Assembly (NCBI GenBank): GCA_002452405.1
Contig: DKFP01000001.1
Location: 145 to 28,778, forward strand
Direction: 5' to 3'
Length of the DNA stretch: 28,634 nt
Source of the DNA: Deferribacteraceae bacterium UBA6793
GTDB lineage: Bacteria > Chrysiogenota > Deferribacteres > Deferribacterales > Geovibrionaceae
Positions 24,961 to 28,634 of this stretch are shown here, piece after piece. A program made the position numbers and the translations under genes. Below the pieces are notes generated by a model, which saw nothing but the letters and a program-made list of their open reading frames with translations, had not been told where the DNA came from and ran no database searches. Every line of letters begins with the position of its first letter. The stretch's first letter is position 1.

Positions 24961-25941
24961 ATGGCTAATTTCACCAGACCTAAAATCGCTCTTGTCGGCG
25001 GCGGAAATATCGGCGGAGTACTTTCTCAGCTCGCAGCTCTTAAAGAGCTTGGCGATGTTGTAATGTTCGACATCGTTGAGGACCTTCCTCAGGGCAAACA
25101 GCTCGATATCGTTGAAGCATCAAGAGTTGACGGCTTCGATGTTATGCTCACTGGTTCTAACGACTATGCTTGTCTTGAAGGCTCAGACATCGTTATCGTA
25201 ACTGCAGGTCTTCCCAGAAAACCCGGAATGAGCAGAGACGACCTTCTTACAACTAACGCAGGAATCATCAAAACAGTTGCTGAAAGCGTTAAAAAATATT
25301 GCCCCGAAGCACACGTTATCGTTATCTCTAACCCGCTTGACGCAATGGTTACACTTCTTCAGGAAATCTCCGGACTTCCCGCTGAAAGAGTATACGGTCA
25401 GGCAGGCGTTCTTGACTCTTCAAGATTTGCTACATTCATCGCATGGGAACTCGGCGTATCCGTTAAAGACGTAAACGCTATGGTTCTCGGCGGTCACGGC
25501 GACACTATGGTTCCCCTCGTTCGTTATGCAAACGTGAACGGCGTTCCGGTTATGGAACAGCTTACTAAAAAATACGGCAGCGAAGCGAAAGCCAATGAAG
25601 TTATGACTGCAATGGTTGAGCGCACAAAAGCAGCAGGCGGCGAAGTTGTTGCTCTGCTTAAAAAAGGCTCCGCATTCTACTCACCCGCTTCATCAGCTAT
25701 TCAGATGGCAGAAGCAGTTCTTCGCGACCAGAAAAGAGTTCTTGCTGTTTGTGCAAAACTTGACGGTCAATACGGCGTTGACGGCTACTATGTGGGCGTT
25801 CCCGTTGTTCTTGGTAAAGACGGCGTTGAGAGAATCATCGAAGTTGCCCTGAACGACGAAGAGCAGAAAATGTTCGACGTTTCAGTTAACTCAGTTAAAG
25901 GACTTGTTGAAGACCTTAAAAGACTTGGCTTCCTGAAATAA
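24961..25941 (+). CDS. mdh: Malate dehydrogenase (LDH-like family)
   Basis: A 326-residue NAD-dependent enzyme interconverting malate and oxaloacetate. The Rossmann motif is GGGNIGG (13-19) with Asp37 at the end of strand 2, pointing to NAD. Arg86 in GLPRKPGMSRDD marks malate rather than lactate specificity; Arg92, Asn124, Asp152, Arg155 and His179 (GGHGDTM) complete the active site. The length is slightly above the family norm of about 310-320. A GGGGGG ribosome site lies 5 bases upstream. It lies 32 bases after the icd terminator; no promoter is obvious in that gap, so read-through from icd or an unrecognised promoter must drive it. Confidence 0.97.
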   Translation: MANFTRPKIALVGGGNIGGVLSQLAALKELGDVVMFDIVEDLPQGKQLDIVEASRVDGFDVMLTGSNDYACLEGSDIVIVTAGLPRKPGMSRDDLLTTNAGIIKTVAESVKKYCPEAHVIVISNPLDAMVTLLQEISGLPAERVYGQAGVLDSSRFATFIAWELGVSVKDVNAMVLGGHGDTMVPLVRYANVNGVPVMEQLTKKYGSEAKANEVMTAMVERTKAAGGEVVALLKKGSAFYSPASSAIQMAEAVLRDQKRVLAVCAKLDGQYGVDGYYVGVPVVLGKDGVERIIEVALNDEEQKMFDVSVNSVKGLVEDLKRLGFLK

Positions 25942-25945
25942 GCAT

Positions 25946-25965
25946 AAGTCAAAATTATTTGACTT
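25946..25965. other. Inverted repeat after mdh
   Basis: AAGTCAAA-ATTA-TTTGACTT has perfect 8-base arms and lies 4 bases after the mdh stop. It is AT-rich and lacks a T-run, so it is a poor terminator; it may be an operator for sucC or an mRNA 3' hairpin. Confidence 0.4.
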
Positions 25966-25984
25966 GTAATTAAAGTATAAAAAA

Positions 25985-26082
25985 CATGGCTCGCCCTTTG
26001 CAGAAAAGGGTTGCAAAAAAGGTATTTATGAACGTAAATGCTAAAATTCTAATCCGTAATGACTACAGGAGGGTGAGCCATG
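25985..26082 (+). promoter_or_regulatory. sucC leader: stem that can mask the ribosome site and start codon
   Basis: CATGGCTCGCCCT (25985-25997) can pair with AGGGTGAGCCATG (26070-26082) over all 13 positions, one being a G-U wobble. The right arm includes the 3' half of the AGGAGG ribosome site and the sucC AUG. The 72-base loop contains a second hairpin, TTTGCA (25997-26002) with TGCAAA (26012-26017). This is seen in the sequence; the regulatory role is inferred. Confidence 0.5.
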
Positions 26083-27282
26083 TATTTGCATGAATTTCAA
26101 GCTAAGGGTCTTCTGAGATCCTATGGTGTTCCCGTCCCCGACGGCGGGGTGGCGTCAACTGCCAGCGATGCTCTCAGGGTTGCAAAGTCGCTTAAAGGCG
26201 AGAAATGGGTCATTAAGGCTCAGGTTCATGCCGGCGGCAGAGGCAAGGCGGGCGGCGTAAAAGTTGTCAGTGTATACGGCGACGTATATGACGAGGCGAC
26301 CCAGATGCTCGGTATGAAGCTGGTTACCAAGCAGACAGGGGAAGAGGGCAAGATTGTCCACAGAATATTGGTAGAGAAGGCTACGGACATCCGTCAGGAG
26401 ATATATCTCAGCTTTCTTGTAGACCGTGACTCAGAGCAGCATATGATCATAGCAAGCTCAGAGGGCGGCGTTGAGATTGAAGAGGTTGCAAAGAGCAACC
26501 CGGCAGCGATTGTTAAAGAACACATCAGTCCCGTTCTGGGTCTTTCCCAGTTCACCGGACGCAAGATCGCGAAGAAGATAGGGCTTCCGTCCAACCTTCT
26601 GAACAAGTTTGCAGACATCGCAGAGAGACTCTACCAGTGTTTTGTAAATCATGACGCAATGATGCTTGAGATAAACCCGCTGGTTGTCACAGGCGAAAAC
26701 GAGATCGTGTGTCTGGATGCCAAAATGACCGTTGACGACAACGCTCTTTTCAGACATCCGAAAATTGAAGAGATGAAAGACTATGGCGAGCTTGAACCGC
26801 AGGAGGTCAGAGCATCCATTTTTGACCTTTCATATGTGAGTATGGAAGGGAATATCGGATGTATGGTCAATGGAGCGGGACTTGCAATGGCAACCATGGA
26901 CATTATCAAGTCCTTTGGCGGTCAGCCTGCGAACTTCCTTGATGTCGGCGGCGGCGCAGACGTTAATAAGGTTCGTGAAGCGTTTAAGATTATCCTCACC
27001 GACCCTAAGGTTAAGGTGATATTCGTTAATATATTCGGCGGCATAGTCCGCTGTGACCTCATAGCCGAAGGAGTTCTGAAAGCGTCCGACGAAGTACCCG
27101 GAGACAGGCACATAGTCGTAAGGCTGGACGGAACCCACGTGGCGGAAGGCAGAAAAATTCTGGAAGAGGGCGCATCCGCAAAAGGTATCAACATCGTAAC
27201 CGGAGATACCATGGCTGACGCCGCGCAGAAAGCTGTTGAACTTGCGAAATCAGAGCCGCACAAACGCTCTGCGAAGAAGTAA
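26080..27282 (+). CDS. sucC: Succinyl-CoA synthetase (ADP-forming), beta subunit
   Basis: A 400-residue ATP-grasp subunit that works with SucD to interconvert succinyl-CoA and succinate with ATP or GTP formation. Motifs seen: MYLHEFQAKGLL start, nucleotide-site AQVHAGGRGKAGGVK, MMLEINPLVVT for metal binding, and MVNGAGLAMATMD, VGGGAD and NIFGGIVRCD of the C-terminal domain. It is about 12 residues longer than E. coli SucC through a charged Lys/Arg-rich tail (EPHKRSAKK). A strong AGGAGGG precedes the ATG, but the leader can fold over it. It is followed 11 bases later by sucD. Codon use is less biased (more ATA and AAG) than in the adjacent mdh. Confidence 0.96.
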   Translation: MYLHEFQAKGLLRSYGVPVPDGGVASTASDALRVAKSLKGEKWVIKAQVHAGGRGKAGGVKVVSVYGDVYDEATQMLGMKLVTKQTGEEGKIVHRILVEKATDIRQEIYLSFLVDRDSEQHMIIASSEGGVEIEEVAKSNPAAIVKEHISPVLGLSQFTGRKIAKKIGLPSNLLNKFADIAERLYQCFVNHDAMMLEINPLVVTGENEIVCLDAKMTVDDNALFRHPKIEEMKDYGELEPQEVRASIFDLSYVSMEGNIGCMVNGAGLAMATMDIIKSFGGQPANFLDVGGGADVNKVREAFKIILTDPKVKVIFVNIFGGIVRCDLIAEGVLKASDEVPGDRHIVVRLDGTHVAEGRKILEEGASAKGINIVTGDTMADAAQKAVELAKSEPHKRSAKK

Positions 27283-27293
27283 GGAGGGGTCAC

Positions 27294-28172
27294 ATGAGCA
27301 TACTTGTAAACAACAGAACCAAGGTGGTCGTGCAGGGTCTCTCCGGTTCACAGGGAAGATTCCACGCGGCGAGAATGAAAGAATACGGAACCAATATTGT
27401 TGCGGGCGTTGTGCCGGGCAAGGGCGGAACCGAGGTGGACGGAACTCCGGTTTTCGACACCATGATGGAAGCTGTCAGAAAGACAGGATGCAACGCTTCG
27501 ATAGTTTACGTTCCGCCGGCATTTGCTGCCGACTCCGTTATGGAGGCTGTGGACGCTAACCTCGACCTTTGCGTGTGCATCACAGAGGGCATACCTGTTA
27601 AGGACATGCTCAAGGTCAAAAGAATGATGAAGACGGGCACATCCCGCACAATGCTTGTGGGACCCAACTGCCCCGGCGTAATTACTCCCGGTGAATGTAA
27701 AATGGGTATCATGCCGGGTGAGATACATGCTCCCGGAACAGTGGGTATCATCAGCAAATCGGGAACCCTTACATATGAAGCTGTTAAACAGGTAAGTTCT
27801 TTCGGGTTCGGTCAGTCCACATGCATAGGCATAGGCGGCGACCCCATAATAGGACTTAAATATATAGATTTGCTTGAGATGTTTGAATACGACGCCCAGA
27901 CCGAGTGTGTCGTGCTTATCGGAGAGATAGGCGGACAGGCTGAGGTTAAGGCGGGCGAGTGGATAAAACAGAATTTTTCCAAGCCTGTAGTCAGCTTTAT
28001 AGCCGGACAGACAGCACCCAAAGGAAAAAGGATGGGACACGCGGGAGCCATTATTTCAGGCGGCGACGACACAGCCGCGGCGAAGATGGAAGCGCTTGAA
28101 AAGTGCGGAGTCCACGTTGTTCATTCACCTGCGGACATCGGCAAAAAGGTTGCTGAGGTTCTGGGGAAATAG
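27294..28172 (+). CDS. sucD: Succinyl-CoA synthetase (ADP-forming), alpha subunit
   Basis: A 292-residue CoA-binding, phosphohistidine subunit of succinyl-CoA synthetase. The catalytic His249 lies in KRMGHAGAII; CoA-site GLSGSQGRFHAARM, GPNCPGVITPGECKMGIMPG and the SKSGTLTYEA motif are present. AAGGAGGGG overlaps the sucC stop and sits about 6 bases before the ATG, so sucC and sucD are one operon with near-equal expression. No T-run terminator follows; transcription may continue through the structured spacer into the korD-like gene. Confidence 0.97.
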   Translation: MSILVNNRTKVVVQGLSGSQGRFHAARMKEYGTNIVAGVVPGKGGTEVDGTPVFDTMMEAVRKTGCNASIVYVPPAFAADSVMEAVDANLDLCVCITEGIPVKDMLKVKRMMKTGTSRTMLVGPNCPGVITPGECKMGIMPGEIHAPGTVGIISKSGTLTYEAVKQVSSFGFGQSTCIGIGGDPIIGLKYIDLLEMFEYDAQTECVVLIGEIGGQAEVKAGEWIKQNFSKPVVSFIAGQTAPKGKRMGHAGAIISGGDDTAAAKMEALEKCGVHVVHSPADIGKKVAEVLGK

Positions 28173-28178
28173 AGAAGA

Positions 28179-28248
28179 GAGATCGCTTCACCCTTTCAGG
28201 GTTCGCGAAGACGGATGTTTGTCTTTGCGAGCGTAGCGAAGCAATCTC
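28179..28248. repeat. Intergenic palindromic repeat, copy 5
   Basis: Outer arms GAGATCGCTTC (28179-28189) and GAAGCAATCTC (28238-28248) flank TTCGCGAAGACG and TTTGCGAGCG. It begins 7 bases after the sucD stop. Confidence 0.8.
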
Positions 28249-28250
28249 AA

Positions 28251-28474
28251 GGCTTCAGGAAGAAGCCCGCGGAGTGAGTGAAATGGGTTTTACCCGTTGA
28301 GTGAGCGGCGGGAGCTTCCGGCGACAGAGGAACGATTATTTGATGAACTTCAGGATGAAGTTCGCGGCGTGAGTTTGTGCTGCTTTAGCAGACCGAACGA
28401 GCAGAGCGTGAGCAGAATGAGGTTCAACCGATTGGAGCGATAGCAGAATTTTTCCATGGATGGATAAAATTCTG
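28251..28474. other. Hairpin-rich spacer between sucD and the korD-like gene
   Basis: No gene is visible. Several inverted repeats follow one another: a GC-rich imperfect palindrome (28259-28319) with a GGGT-TTT-ACCC tip, GAACTTCA-GGA-TGAAGTTC (28345-28363), CTGCT-TT-AGCAG (28380-28391) and CAGAATTTT/AAAATTCTG (28444-28474) ending about 10 bases before the next ribosome site. None has a T-run, so RNA processing or stability elements or dispersed repeats are likelier than termination. Confidence 0.5.
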
Positions 28475-28495
28475 AAAGATTATAAGGAGAGGTAA

Positions 28496-28634
28496 ATGGC
28501 TAAGGCAGAAAAAATTGAAATTTACGTCAATCTCTGCAAGGGTTGCGAGATTTGCGTAGAACTTTGCCCTGTTGACGCCCTTGAAATGAAAGATTTCAAG
28601 GCCGCCGTGAAAGATCTCGACAAGTGTATCGCCT
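28496..28634 (+). CDS. korD: Ferredoxin-type subunit, probably KorD of 2-oxoglutarate:ferredoxin oxidoreductase (3' truncated by window)
   Basis: Only the first 46 codons are present. Cys14-x2-Cys17-x2-Cys20-x3-Cys24-Pro is a classic [4Fe-4S] ferredoxin motif, and Cys44 near the window edge begins a second motif. AAGGAGAGG lies just upstream of the ATG. Short ferredoxin-like subunits of this kind start kor/oor operons that convert 2-oxoglutarate and CoA to succinyl-CoA with reduced ferredoxin. The position directly after sucCD and the lack of a 2-oxoglutarate dehydrogenase here favour KorD over a pyruvate or branched-chain oxoacid paralogue, but the following subunits are outside the window. 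Confidence 0.7.
   Translation, partial: MAKAEKIEIYVNLCKGCEICVELCPVDALEMKDFKAAVKDLDKCIA

Noticed and set aside
24961..25941. L-lactate dehydrogenase
   Set aside because: Arg86 stands where lactate dehydrogenases have Gln, which marks malate specificity, and the neighbours are TCA-cycle genes.
25946..25965. Terminator after mdh
   Set aside because: The inverted repeat is AT-rich and lacks a following T-run, so it was listed only as an unexplained inverted repeat.
25959..25981. sucC promoter from TTGACT and TATAAA
   Set aside because: The boxes are only 11 bases apart, too close for a normal sigma-70 promoter.
27348..28040. A 230-codon minus-strand open frame inside sucD
   Set aside because: It is a shadow of the conserved sucD gene; its translation has no recognisable domain.
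1..28634. CRISPR arrays, tRNA or rRNA genes, insertion-sequence transposases, prophage genes
   Set aside because: No regularly spaced repeats, tRNA cloverleaf-like segments, rRNA stretches or transposase or phage motifs were seen.

Overview
The window looks like part of a chromosome from an anaerobic or microaerophilic Gram-negative bacterium. My best guess is Deferribacterota (Denitrovibrio/Geovibrio/Seleniivibrio-like). The guess rests on gene content: AcnB, a monomeric NADP-isocitrate dehydrogenase, a two-subunit class I fumarase beside a class II fumarase, an LDH-like malate dehydrogenase, and the start of a ferredoxin-type 2-oxoacid oxidoreductase. The phylum assignment is inference, because there is no rRNA gene here.

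Region 1 (1-13.4 kb) is a Lap-type surface adhesion module. The 3' part of a giant repeat-rich adhesin (cadherin/VCBS-like repeats, DUF4114-like region, von Willebrand A domain, type I secretion C-terminus) runs on the plus strand. It converges on a tightly packed minus-strand operon: TolC-OmpA fusion, LapG-type periplasmic protease, LapD-type degenerate GGDEF/EAL receptor, LapB-type ABC exporter, LapC-type membrane fusion protein, and a LuxR-type regulator with a degenerate receiver. By analogy with Pseudomonas LapA/LapDG and Shewanella BpfA, the operon should export the adhesin to the surface. c-di-GMP bound to LapD would hold LapG off; when c-di-GMP falls, LapG would cut the adhesin loose. 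The adhesin N-terminus, where LapG would cut, lies outside the window.

Region 2 (13.7-18.9 kb) holds both fumarase types, divergently arranged (fumAB minus, fumC plus), a kynurenine-formamidase-like cyclase, and an orphan PAS histidine kinase with an unusual cysteine cluster.

Region 3 (19-28.6 kb) is a run of TCA-cycle genes on the plus strand: acnB, icd, mdh, sucC, sucD and the first 46 codons of a korD-like ferredoxin subunit. acnB and icd have separate promoters that share a TGTATACAG-centred palindrome at the -10 region, suggesting one repressor for citrate-to-2-oxoglutarate flux. The sucC leader can form a 13-bp stem that covers its own ribosome binding site and start codon.

Five copies of a palindromic intergenic repeat (the family whose spurious translation reads CEERSDEAI) lie only between genes. 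Four intrinsic terminators with good stems and T-runs mark transcript ends.
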